From the NCBI GenBank assembly GCA_021741355.1, contig JAIOXZ010000004.1:1-64000 (forward strand): 64,000 bases of DNA. The letters run 5' to 3'. Under the pieces are notes generated by a model that was given only the letters and a program-made list of their open reading frames with translations, was not told the DNA's origin and made no database searches. Source of the stretch: Caulobacter sp. GTDB lineage: Bacteria; Pseudomonadota; Alphaproteobacteria; Caulobacterales; Caulobacteraceae. The position numbers and the translations under genes are program-made. Below, one piece after another: positions 18,045-26,245 of the stretch. Numbering within the stretch: the stretch's first letter is position 1; the number at the start of each line of letters is the position of its first letter.

Positions 18045-18860
18045 TCAGCCGGCCAGAGCGGCGCCGAGCGCGATCATCGCCAGCCGCGTGGCCTCGTCGG
18101 CCGGAAACAGCAGCTCCAGCCGCAGGTCGCGGACGGTGACGTCCTCGCTGGTGCCGAAATGGGCGATGGTCGACAGGAAGCTCAGCGGCTGGTCGGGGGC
18201 ATTGAGCACCACCGGCGCCAACGGCCGCCGCTGCAGGTGGGAGGCGCGATAGGGATGGCTGATCGTCGCCGCCTGCAAGGCCCGCAACAGCTCGTGCAGG
18301 ACGGCGTCGTCGCCGGCCTCCAGCGCCTCGAGCTGGATGCGGGCGGCCATCTCGGCCAGCACCTCGGGGTAGTTGGCGATGGCGAGCGGCGCCAGCGGGC
18401 TGTCGGTCAGCATCCGCACCACGTTCATCGGCCCCGGCCCCTCATGCAGCGGCGCGAGCAGGGCCCGGGCGGTCGGATTGGCGTCGAGGATGGTCCAGTG
18501 CCGGTCGCAGAGCAGGGCCGGGTAGGGCGCATGCCGGGCGATCATCTCGTCGAGGATCGCCCGGAAGGGTCCCAGCGCCTCGGAGTCGAGCGGTGAGGCG
18601 GGGAAGACCGGCGCAAACCCCGCAGCCTGCAGCAGCGCGTTCTGCGATCCCAGCGGCAGCAGCAGCCCCTCGGCCAGCTGCAGCACCATGTCCCGGCTGG
18701 GCTGGGCGCGGCCGGACTCGAGGAACGACAGATGCCGGGCCGAGACCTCGCAGGTCAGGGCCAGGTCCAGCTGGCTCATGCGGCGGGCGGCGCGGAAGCG
18801 GCGCAGGGCCTGGGCGAACGGGCCGGCGTCTGCGCGGCCGGGGGCGAGGGCGGTGGACAT
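18045..18860 (-). CDS. XRE-type regulator with MmyB-like ligand-binding domain
   Basis: The 271-residue protein has an XRE HTH (about residues 14-70, 'LRRFRAARRMSQLDLALTCEVSARHLSFLESGRAQPSRDMVLQLAE') and a C-terminal MmyB-like domain ('ALLCDRHWTILDANPTARALL'). In this family the C-terminal PAS-like fold is thought to bind fatty acids or similar ligands, and target genes are often SDRs. Two SDR genes follow on the same strand and a small membrane protein is divergent; a clear palindrome lies 34 bp upstream of its start. Confidence 0.88.
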   Translation of the reverse strand: MSTALAPGRADAGPFAQALRRFRAARRMSQLDLALTCEVSARHLSFLESGRAQPSRDMVLQLAEGLLLPLGSQNALLQAAGFAPVFPASPLDSEALGPFRAILDEMIARHAPYPALLCDRHWTILDANPTARALLAPLHEGPGPMNVVRMLTDSPLAPLAIANYPEVLAEMAARIQLEALEAGDDAVLHELLRALQAATISHPYRASHLQRRPLAPVVLNAPDQPLSFLSTIAHFGTSEDVTVRDLRLELLFPADEATRLAMIALGAALAG

Positions 18861-18893
18861 GCCCGACGGTCGCAGCGTGCGCGAGCCCTGTCC

Positions 18894-18910
18894 ATTACCC
18901 GCCAGGTAAT
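18894..18910. promoter_or_regulatory. Palindromic operator between the MmyB-type regulator and the membrane protein
   Basis: ATTACC-cgcca-GGTAAT is a perfect 6+5+6 palindrome in the 106-bp divergent gap. Position and symmetry fit the binding site of the adjacent XRE/MmyB regulator acting on itself and on the divergent gene. Confidence 0.65.
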
Positions 18911-18966
18911 TGCGGCGCCTACCCGGTGGCGTCAGCCTGAGCTCACATCAAGCGAAGGAGGATGTG

Positions 18967-19395
18967 ATGAACGGGTTCTGGAAGACGTGGATGCGGGTGT
19001 GGTGCTGGGTCGTGCTGGCCTTCGGTCTGGTGCTGGCCCTGGCGGCCGTGCCGGCGCTGGACGCCGCGCCCCGGCTGGTGATCGGGCTGTTGGGAGGAGA
19101 TCCCGACCTGCTGGACCAGACGGAGATGCGCTTCGCCTTCGGTCTGCAGGGCGCCCTGACGCTCGGCTGGGGCATGACGATGATCGCCATGGTTGGCCTG
19201 GCCCACACACACGGCGCTGCTGTCTGGCGGTCGCTGACGGCCTCGGTCCTGGTCTGGTACGTGATCGACAGCGCGATCTCGGTCGGGACCGGCTTTCCGC
19301 TCAACGCGGTGTCCAACACCCTGCTGACCGCGGGCTATCTGATCCCCGTACTGGTGACGGGGGTTCAGCGCGGGGGCGCGGTTCAGCCTGCCTGA
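18967..19395 (+). CDS. Small four-helix membrane protein
   Basis: The 142-residue protein has about four hydrophobic helices (near residues 10-32, 50-75, 82-104 and 110-130). It resembles uncharacterised inner-membrane proteins common beside MmyB-type regulators. The ATG at 18967 has a strong Shine-Dalgarno (AAGGAGG), which rules out the upstream in-frame ATG at 18910. Control by the divergent regulator via the palindrome at 18894-18910 is likely. It is the last intact chromosomal gene before dusA. Confidence 0.75.
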   Translation: MNGFWKTWMRVWCWVVLAFGLVLALAAVPALDAAPRLVIGLLGGDPDLLDQTEMRFAFGLQGALTLGWGMTMIAMVGLAHTHGAAVWRSLTASVLVWYVIDSAISVGTGFPLNAVSNTLLTAGYLIPVLVTGVQRGGAVQPA

Positions 19396-19405
19396 TCGCC
19401 CGGAG

Positions 19406-19436
19406 AACGCCCGTTGACTGTGCCGGCGGGCGTTTT
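19406..19436 (+). terminator. Probable terminator of the membrane protein gene
   Basis: AACGCCCG and CGGGCGTT form an 8-bp stem around a 13-base loop and run into TTTT, starting 11 bp after the stop at 19395. Confidence 0.6.
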
Positions 19437-19474
19437 CCCTGTAGGGACGGGCCAGTTCAACGCTAGCCCTGATC

Positions 19475-19531
19475 ATGACCCACCCCGCCCACCGTCTCTC
19501 CGTCGCGCCGATGATGGACTGGACGGAGTGA
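19475..19531 (+). pseudogene. dusA: 5' fragment of dusA (tRNA-dihydrouridine synthase A), probable attachment site
   Basis: An ATG at 19475 opens 18 codons reading MTHPAHRLSVAPMMDWTE and then TGA. 'RLSVAPMMDWT' is the strongly conserved N-terminus of DusA, an FMN enzyme that reduces uridine in tRNA; intact proteins continue with 'DRHCRYF'. The sequence leaves the dusA pattern at about 19526 and becomes AT-richer. The 5' end of dusA is a known target of a family of integrases, so the junction near 19511-19528 is probably attL. The other ~300 codons of dusA are not seen in the window. Confidence 0.85.
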
Positions 19532-19989
19532 GTAATCTTTTCAAATAATTAGAGAGCGTCGTGTGCAAGGATTGCACACGGATGTTCGCGTTCTCTTTCG
19601 CTTTCGTTCGCGCGCTGGCCCGCGATCCGGCCCGCTACCGATGTGGATTGCACGTGGGTTTACGCCGGGGTTTGCAGCAAACCGCAGGGGGACGCCGCCG
19701 GACTACGCGAGGGCTTCGCCGATATTCAGACGGGAATTGGGCAGCAGCCTGTCGCACGATTCCGTTGGCCGTTGAGGCGCTGGGCTCACTCGTGAGGTGA
19801 TTAAGGCTCGCGATCCGTTCGAGAAAGCGATTGAGAGCCTGCGAAGCCGATGATGTCGCATAAAAGACGATCTATCGCGCGGCGGAAAATACGACTCCTA
19901 GAGAAACATAAAAAACTATTATTAGTGCAACGCTAAATACGATTGATGATACACACCTCGATCGGCCCAGTGAGCGATGGAGGGGCGTT
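19532..19989. other. Non-coding left end of the integrated element
   Basis: This 458-bp stretch after the dusA break has no convincing gene. It contains a perfect hairpin GTGTGCAA-gga-TTGCACAC at 19561-19579, a partial echo of it ('gattgcacgtg') near 19650, and an AT-rich block at 19880-19960 that could hold the promoter of the Fic gene. Hairpins close to an attachment site may be integrase or excisionase arm sites; that is a guess. Confidence 0.5.
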
Positions 19990-21525
19990 ATGGCTACGCC
20001 AAATGAGAAACTCGCAAACGCGCTGGAGAGCCTAAAGGCTGTCCAAGCGACCGGCCGTGTGGCGATCCGCTCGAAGGATTTGACGCGTACCGTCCGAGAG
20101 CTCTTGCTCAAACACGGCTTCCTGCAGGAGGTGATCAAGGGGTGGTACATCCCAGCTCACCCCGGTGCCAGCGCAGGCGAGAGCACAGCTTGGTACACGT
20201 CGTTCTGGGATTTTTGCCGCGACTACCTGACCGACCGATTTGGCGATGAATGGTCGCTCACGCCAGAGCAATCCCTCGTTCTGCAGGCCGGGAACACGAC
20301 CGTTCCCAACCAGCTACTCGTCCGGGCCAAGGGCGCGAACAATCAACTGACCAACTTCATCCATGGCACCTCGCTATTTGAGGGCGCCCACACGCTCCCG
20401 GAACCAGACGATGCCGCGCAGCTGAACGGCCTGCGGCTCTTCAAGCCCGAGGCGGCGCTGATCGCCGCGCAACCATCGTTCTTCGAGCGCTATCCCACGG
20501 AAGCTCGCACAATCCTGTCGACGCAAAGGGACGCGTCCGCATTGCTCGCCCGCCTCCTGAGGGGGGGACACACGGTCATTGCCGGCCGTCTGGCCGGAGC
20601 CTTCAGAAACATCGGCCGTGACCGCGAGGCCGACGACATCTTGGCGGGCATGCGGGCAGCGGACTACAACGCCCGCGAGGCTGATCCCTTCAAAGATCAG
20701 CTCGCCCGAGCGCCCTACCGGCGCGACGCCTCCCCCTACGTCCAGCGCATCCGGCTGCTCTGGCAAAAGATGCGAGAAGACATCCCCGCGCGATTTCCCG
20801 CGCCACTCGCAAAAGCCAACGACGTCGATGCTTACATGCGCCAAGTCGATGAGCTCTACGTCACCGACGCCTACCACTCACTGTCCATTGAGGGCTATCA
20901 GGTCAGCACCGACCTGATCGAACGGGTCCGCGGCGGCGCCTGGAACCCTGAGCAGGACAAGGCGGACAGGGATCTTGAGAACGGCTTGGCGGCGCGCGGC
21001 TATTGGTTGGCATTCCAAGCCGTCAAGGAAAGCGTCCGACGGGCTCTAAATGGCGACAATCCAGGCCAGGTCGCCGACCGAGATCATGGCGGCTGGTACC
21101 GAGAGCTTTTCGCCCCAAAGGTGACCGCCGGCATCCTCAAGCCGGAGAACCTCGCGGGCTATCGCACTTCTGCGGTCTACCTTCGCGGATCGCGACATGT
21201 CCCGCTCAATCCCGATGCGGTCCGAGACGCGATGCCCGCCTTCTTCGAACTCCTGACGGAGGAGACCGAGCCGGCCGTCCGCATCGTGCTCGGCCATTTC
21301 ATCTACGTCTACATCCACCCCTACATGGACGGGAACGGCCGCACCGGCCGGTTTCTGATGAATGTGATGATGGCGGCTGCTGGCTATCCGTGGACCGTAA
21401 TTCCCGTCCAGTCCCGGGCCCGGTACATGGCCGCCCTGGAGACTGCGAGCGTCGATCAGAACATCGTGCCGTTCGCAGAGTTTCTAGCGCGCCAGATCGG
21501 CCAACCGGTTCCCCAGGCCAGCTGA
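19990..21525 (+). CDS. Fic-domain AMPylase-type protein with AbiEi-like N-terminal domain
   Basis: The 511-residue protein has a C-terminal Fic domain with the full catalytic motif H443-P-Y-M-D-G-N-G-R-T-G-R, so AMP (or other nucleotide) transfer activity is expected. A class II-style inhibitory motif, S297-x3-E301-G302 ('SLSIEG'), lies before the core, so activity is probably self-restrained. The N-terminal ~200 residues look like a winged helix plus AbiEi-like antitoxin domain ('TRTVRELLLKHGFLQEVIKGWYIP', 'LTPEQSLVLQAGN'). GGAGGGG precedes the ATG. It is the first gene of the island and convergent with the conjugation operon. A role in stability or defence is inferred. Confidence 0.88.
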   Translation: MATPNEKLANALESLKAVQATGRVAIRSKDLTRTVRELLLKHGFLQEVIKGWYIPAHPGASAGESTAWYTSFWDFCRDYLTDRFGDEWSLTPEQSLVLQAGNTTVPNQLLVRAKGANNQLTNFIHGTSLFEGAHTLPEPDDAAQLNGLRLFKPEAALIAAQPSFFERYPTEARTILSTQRDASALLARLLRGGHTVIAGRLAGAFRNIGRDREADDILAGMRAADYNAREADPFKDQLARAPYRRDASPYVQRIRLLWQKMREDIPARFPAPLAKANDVDAYMRQVDELYVTDAYHSLSIEGYQVSTDLIERVRGGAWNPEQDKADRDLENGLAARGYWLAFQAVKESVRRALNGDNPGQVADRDHGGWYRELFAPKVTAGILKPENLAGYRTSAVYLRGSRHVPLNPDAVRDAMPAFFELLTEETEPAVRIVLGHFIYVYIHPYMDGNGRTGRFLMNVMMAAAGYPWTVIPVQSRARYMAALETASVDQNIVPFAEFLARQIGQPVPQAS

Positions 21526-21568
21526 GGCGGCCGCCGCCAAGAGGTGTTCGGTACAGTCCTTCAGTTGG

Positions 21569-22255
21569 TCATCGCCCGCGGTTACGCTCGCGATGCGGGT
21601 GCCGTTCGACGATAGGTTCGGTAGCGCGCAGCACCCGCAGCGGCTTAATCCGCGCACCGCGCTCAAGCCAATTGGCGATCCGGTCTCGCGCCGCTAACAG
21701 GATCCGCTCCTGCGCTGGACGATCCGCAACCCGGGCGCGGATCACAGCTTCAACCACCCCAAGATTCACTCGCGCGCCTGGGTCTGCATCTACATCCGGT
21801 GCGGCGACACCATGCCGTTGGCCTCGACCACGACCGCTGCCTGTGGCCGACTCACGGCGATCCCGGGCCGCGGTTCGACGATCTAGTTCCTGCACATCTC
21901 GCTCCGTCGGCTGATAGCCGCGCACCTCGATCCCCGCCGTCCTCCCGGCCAGCCAGGCCTCGCGACGGAAGCCGGCCGCACCGCGCGCCACAACTATCGA
22001 CCAGCCGCGGTGCTGGGCGATGGCGGTCATGTCGCGAACGGCGTTGAGGTCGGAACGGGCGGCGACAAGTTGGCGGCCCTGGTCGCGAAAAGCCGGCGCC
22101 TTCACCTGCGCATCCACGTAGAAGCCGAGCCCGGCCCCGCCTCGGCCATCGACGTAGTAGCGACGGCGCAGATGCTCCGGCACGTCGCCTTCCGCGACTG
22201 AGCGATCACGCACGCCAGGGCTAATCGTATTGGGAGCGGCAGGATCATCGGCCAT
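21569..22255 (-). CDS. LPD7-domain protein at the end of the conjugation operon
   Basis: The 228-residue protein contains an LPD7-type domain at about residues 30-135: 'YYVDGRGGAGLGFYVDAQ', 'AFRDQGRQLVAARSDLNAVRDMTAIAQHRGW', 'GFRREAWLAGRTAGIEVRGYQPTERDVQEL'. In integrative elements this domain is found in relaxase C-termini or as a separate gene between relaxase and traG/virD4. The ATG at 22255 overlaps the virD4 stop by 11 bp, so it is the last gene of the operon. No relaxase catalytic domain is present here, so its partner may lie elsewhere. Confidence 0.75.
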   Translation of the reverse strand: MADDPAAPNTISPGVRDRSVAEGDVPEHLRRRYYVDGRGGAGLGFYVDAQVKAPAFRDQGRQLVAARSDLNAVRDMTAIAQHRGWSIVVARGAAGFRREAWLAGRTAGIEVRGYQPTERDVQELDRRTAARDRRESATGSGRGRGQRHGVAAPDVDADPGARVNLGVVEAVIRARVADRPAQERILLAARDRIANWLERGARIKPLRVLRATEPIVERHPHRERNRGR

Positions 22256-24149
22256 GTTCGGTCTCCGTGACGGCGGGTTGGACGGACGCGTCGATGAACC
22301 GCTCAACCCAGGCCTCCACCTCATCGTCGCTGGCGCCCTGAGGCGGCAGCGGTTCAAGGCCGGCCGCTTCCAGAGCCGGCAGCACGAGGTTCAGGGTCAG
22401 GTCATCGAGGTTTTGGTCCGGCGATCGTTCGCGGGCGTGCGGCGTGGTTGTCGAGCCCGTCACCGGAGCCGCGGACGGTCCCGACAGCGCGATCCCGGCG
22501 TGGGCCGCGACCGTGGGCGGTGGCGCGACCCGCCTGGCGAACGCCCGCTCCCGCCAATAGGCGATCTTGCGGCAGCGCACCGGCGGCATCCCGGCTCGTA
22601 GAACGATCAGCTGGTCGGCCGGCATCTGGATCAACTCCTGCGGCAGCATCAGGGCCCGGCGCTGGTCAGACTCGGTGGTGCTGCGCCGGCCCTCGGAGAG
22701 CAGGGTCGGCTGGCTCTTGGAACGGCCGAGATAGGTCCAGTAGCCGAGCCGTTCGGAGAGGTCCTGAGCGACCTTCAGCTCCTTGGGCGCGAAGGCGATT
22801 TCGACGCCGCAGTTGGCCATGATCTCCTCGGCGAGGTCGGGACCGTATTGAGCGCGCAGCTGGGCCGGACTCTGCAGGACCGGCAGCAGCCGCAGCCCAT
22901 AACCGGCGACGTAGGAGAAACCGTGGGCGATGACGCCTGCGTGGCCAAGCCGGGCGAATTCGTCGAGCAGCACCAGGACTTGCACGGGATGACGGCCGCC
23001 GGCCGGCAACTCGCGCGTGTTGAGGTCGACCAGCTGCTGGAGCAGCAGATTATAGAGCGGCGCGACCCGGGCGAGGTTGTCCGGCGACACGCCGAGATAG
23101 AGCGACATCCGCTTGGAGCGCAGGTCGCGCAGGTCGAAGTCGCTGACCTCAGTCGCCGCGCGGATACGTGGATTGAGCCAGAGATTCATGCGTGAGGTGA
23201 TGGTCTGCTTGATCGAGGCGAAGGTGTTCTCCGAGGCCGAGCAGAAGTCGGAGAGCGCACTGGTGCAGCCGAAGGACAGCGGCCGGCCGGCGTCGACCCG
23301 CGCCCCAACGATGGCCGGAAGCCGGGTGCGGGGATCGCCCCTGGTCAGTTCGCCATAGATGGCGCCCAGGCTGAACGGCAGCTCCGGGGTCTCGGCGACG
23401 TAGGCGCCGACCCCGATAAGACCGGTGCGGGCGGCTTCGGCCCAGAAGGGGTCGGCGTTGTGGGGCGCGGCGAACAGCATGACCGCGAGCTTCTGCAATT
23501 CGTCGAGCACGGCGATGGGATCGGTTCGGTCGATGTGGCCCAGCGGATTGAACCGCGCCGTGCGGCCCTCCGCATCGAGCGGATCGAACAGGATCACTTG
23601 CTGGCCGTGAGCGGCGCGGAAGCCGGCCGTGGCCCCCCAGTTCTCCCGCTTCACATCGAGCACCACGACCGAGTCCGGCCAGGTCAGCAGGTTGGGGATC
23701 ACCACGCCGACGCCCTTGCCGGTGCGGGTGGGGGCATAGAGCATCACATGCTCGGGTCCGCCGAACACCAGCAGGCGCCCACCCTTGCGGCCGAGCACGA
23801 TGCCCTGTTTGGCGCGCAGACCTTCACGGACCAACTCGGCTTCGCTCGCCCAGCGCGCGGCGCCGTGCAGCGGCGGGCGAAGGTTTCTGAGGACGCCCAG
23901 GCCGACGACGCCGACCAACCCGAGAGCCGACAACAGCCCGGCGCCCAGCCAGCGCCGCACCTCGGGATCGCCGCGGAAGTACCAGAACCATCCCGCAATC
24001 GCGGCCGGGTCGATGTCGGTGGACAGCCGCTTCAGCCCCGCCAGAGCGACGATCACGGCCAGGCCCAGCAGCAGGGCCGCGGCGCCGGCGACCAGGGCGG
24101 CGACATAGGCGGCCTTAAGCGGCCAGGGCGCGCTTGCGAAGCGGGTCAT
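22245..24149 (-). CDS. virD4: Type IV coupling protein VirD4/TraG
   Basis: The 634-residue ATPase delivers DNA or protein substrates to the VirB channel. It has N-terminal membrane helices (about 11-38 and 68-87), Walker A APTRTGKG at 139-146, Walker B 'SVVVLDVK', and the TraG-type motifs 'LYLGVSPDNLARVAPLYNLLLQQLV' and 'LLDEFARLGH'. It overlaps virB11 by 35 bp and the LPD7 gene by 11 bp. The first 49 bp of this junction has a diverged copy at 56553-56601. Confidence 0.93.
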   Translation of the reverse strand: MTRFASAPWPLKAAYVAALVAGAAALLLGLAVIVALAGLKRLSTDIDPAAIAGWFWYFRGDPEVRRWLGAGLLSALGLVGVVGLGVLRNLRPPLHGAARWASEAELVREGLRAKQGIVLGRKGGRLLVFGGPEHVMLYAPTRTGKGVGVVIPNLLTWPDSVVVLDVKRENWGATAGFRAAHGQQVILFDPLDAEGRTARFNPLGHIDRTDPIAVLDELQKLAVMLFAAPHNADPFWAEAARTGLIGVGAYVAETPELPFSLGAIYGELTRGDPRTRLPAIVGARVDAGRPLSFGCTSALSDFCSASENTFASIKQTITSRMNLWLNPRIRAATEVSDFDLRDLRSKRMSLYLGVSPDNLARVAPLYNLLLQQLVDLNTRELPAGGRHPVQVLVLLDEFARLGHAGVIAHGFSYVAGYGLRLLPVLQSPAQLRAQYGPDLAEEIMANCGVEIAFAPKELKVAQDLSERLGYWTYLGRSKSQPTLLSEGRRSTTESDQRRALMLPQELIQMPADQLIVLRAGMPPVRCRKIAYWRERAFARRVAPPPTVAAHAGIALSGPSAAPVTGSTTTPHARERSPDQNLDDLTLNLVLPALEAAGLEPLPPQGASDDEVEAWVERFIDASVQPAVTETEHGR

Positions 24150-25116
24150 ACCAGACCTCGGTCATGCGGAAACGGCCGTCGATGCGGCGCATCTGGACGA
24201 CCACGTCGACCAGCAGGTGGAGCAGTGAGCGGATATCGTCGCGGGTGAGATCGCGTCCGCCTTCGGACTCCTTCACCAGCAGGGTCAGCTGTTCGAAGGC
24301 CAGGACGGCGCTGTCGGCGTGAATGGTGGTGATCGAGCCGGGGTGGCCGGTGTTGACGTTGCGCAGGTAGAAGAAGGCCGTCCCGTCGCGCAACTCCTGC
24401 AGCAGGATGCGATCGGGGCGCATGCGCAACGCGCTTTCCAGGAGCTGCTTTGGGCCGACCTTGGCCAGGCCCTGGCCGTCCTTGGCGTAGAGCAGATGGA
24501 CGGCGTTGCGGTGCGGGACCACGAGTTCGCGGGCGTCCTCGATGGTCAGCAACCGCTCCTCGGATGGGATCAGCCGCACCAGGCCCTTGGCGAAGGTGGT
24601 CTTGCCCGAGCCGGTAGCGCCAGAGATCAGGACGTTGCGCCGGCTCTCCACCGCCAAGCGGAAGAAGCCGGGCCAATCGCCGGCGTCGCGCAGGCCCATC
24701 AGCGCCACCTCATCGGTGGAGAGATCGTTGGTCGCGAGCGCCACGGTGTCGAACAGGCCGCCACGGGCAAATGCTTCGAGGTCGAGACTGATAGCCGACG
24801 GCTTGCGCAGCGTGAGCGACAGCCGCTCGGCGGCCGGCGGCAGCACGATCTGGCAGCGTTCGCCGCGTGGCAGCACGGTCGAACAGATCGGCGTCTCGTC
24901 GGTGACGTCTTGGCTGGTGTAGGCCGCCGCCGCGTTGGCCAGCGTCGCCAGCCACGTCTCGGTCAACTCCGGCGCGTCTCGCCACTCCCAGCCGCCCGCA
25001 CGTTCGATCGCCAGTTCGCCCGGCCTGTTGACCACCAGTTCGGTGACATCGTCCGGCTCCAGGCAGCGCTGGAGCGGTGCCAGGTAGTGCAGCAGGACCG
25101 AGCTATCCTGGGCCAC
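24115..25116 (-). CDS. virB11: Type IV secretion ATPase VirB11
   Basis: The 333-residue hexameric traffic ATPase carries Walker A GATGSGKT at 166-173, the Asp box ('LLTIEDARELVVPH'), Walker B 'RPDRILLQELRDG' and the His box 'GHPGSITTIHAD'. It switches the machine between pilus assembly and substrate transfer. It starts 4 bp downstream of virB10 and overlaps virD4 at its end, the order found in VirB/D4 systems rather than in trb operons, where trbB comes first. Confidence 0.95.
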   Translation of the reverse strand: MAQDSSVLLHYLAPLQRCLEPDDVTELVVNRPGELAIERAGGWEWRDAPELTETWLATLANAAAAYTSQDVTDETPICSTVLPRGERCQIVLPPAAERLSLTLRKPSAISLDLEAFARGGLFDTVALATNDLSTDEVALMGLRDAGDWPGFFRLAVESRRNVLISGATGSGKTTFAKGLVRLIPSEERLLTIEDARELVVPHRNAVHLLYAKDGQGLAKVGPKQLLESALRMRPDRILLQELRDGTAFFYLRNVNTGHPGSITTIHADSAVLAFEQLTLLVKESEGGRDLTRDDIRSLLHLLVDVVVQMRRIDGRFRMTEVWYDPLRKRALAA

Positions 25117-25120
25117 CGCG

Positions 25121-26245
25121 CTACCTCGCCTTCAAGCCATAGACGCCGGAGAAGTCGAAATCCTGGGCGACGAAGATCGACACCTCCGAGCCCTGCGGCT
25201 TGCGCAGCGACGGCGGAATGTTGATCGAGTTCTGCAGCGCAATTCCAGCGGCCTCAGATGGCAGGCGCGTCGTGCCCGGCGCTGCGTTGCCGCTGGCGAC
25301 CGCCGTGGCCCCGTCATCAACGATGGAGAGCAGCAGGGCCCCGCCGAACCGCTCCCAGAAGTGGGTGTCGATGTCCCCGTCGAAGCCGGCGCGGCCCAGC
25401 GGGTCGGCGGCGGGCGAGGCTAGGCTGATCGCCACGCCTGCGGGGGTCACCGCCCGGGTCCAGAGCACGAAGAGGCGCTTCTGCCCCTGGCGCATGCCGG
25501 AGCGGTATTCGCCCAGCACCTTGGCGCCCTTCTCCATCAGCACCACGGCGCCATTGTCGGAGAGGACGTCGCGCGGGATCAGGCAGCTGACATAGCCCGG
25601 TGTCGCGGTGTCCATCGCCGTCTGCAGGATGCAGGGGATGGCCGTCCCGGCGACGATCAGGAAGTTGCGGTCAGGCAGGCGAGTGGCTCGGGCCTGGCCG
25701 ATGGTCGAGCCGCGACGAAGCTGGTCGAGTTCGCTCTGGCCGTCGGCGGCCACGGCCTGAAGCGTTGGGACAGTGGAGCCCGCGGCGTCAAGCGCTCCAC
25801 CCACGCCGCCGCTGCGGCTGTAGGCCAGCAAGGGCGCGCCGCGGATCGCCGAAAGCTCAACTTTCCGCTGGGCCGCGGCGTCGGCCGGCGCACCCGCTGC
25901 ACCGGGCTGCAGGGCCGGGACCTGTGGCCCGCCGGCCGGACCCAGGCCAGGCGCGTCAGGTCCGGGCGCGGCCAGGGTCGGCGCCCGTAGCGGTTCGAAC
26001 GGCACGACTTGGCGGGCCGGTTGTTCAGGCGTCCGGTCGGCCTTGGGCTTGTCTTGGTCCCAGGTGGCCGCCACAAACACGCCGCAGCCGGCGACCAGCG
26101 CCGCCAGCACCACGGCCTTGCCGGCCCCGCCCGAACCCAGCCGCCCGGCAATCGGCGAGATCGACCTCTCGAATGCCGGTGGTGGGGCCGGCTCGGAAGC
26201 TGGGCGCGGATCGCCCGCCTCGGTCGCGTTGGGAACATCGATCAT
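25121..26245 (-). CDS. virB10: Type IV secretion core-complex protein VirB10
   Basis: The 374-residue protein has one membrane helix (about 43-62), a proline-rich periplasmic linker and the C-terminal TrbI/VirB10 domain: 'IVAGTAIPCILQTAMDTATPGYVSCLIPRDVLSDNG', 'LLEKGAKVLGEY'-like and 'GFDGDIDTHFWERFGGALLLSIVDD'. It spans both membranes and joins with VirB7 and VirB9 in the outer core. Its start overlaps the virB9 stop by 4 bp. Confidence 0.94.
   Translation of the reverse strand: MIDVPNATEAGDPRPASEPAPPPAFERSISPIAGRLGSGGAGKAVVLAALVAGCGVFVAATWDQDKPKADRTPEQPARQVVPFEPLRAPTLAAPGPDAPGLGPAGGPQVPALQPGAAGAPADAAAQRKVELSAIRGAPLLAYSRSGGVGGALDAAGSTVPTLQAVAADGQSELDQLRRGSTIGQARATRLPDRNFLIVAGTAIPCILQTAMDTATPGYVSCLIPRDVLSDNGAVVLMEKGAKVLGEYRSGMRQGQKRLFVLWTRAVTPAGVAISLASPAADPLGRAGFDGDIDTHFWERFGGALLLSIVDDGATAVASGNAAPGTTRLPSEAAGIALQNSINIPPSLRKPQGSEVSIFVAQDFDFSGVYGLKAR

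Noticed and set aside
19561-19800. 79-codon frame after the dusA break as an element gene
   Set aside because: No start signal or domain, and the translation resembles out-of-frame GC-rich sequence; the hairpin at its start is more notable.
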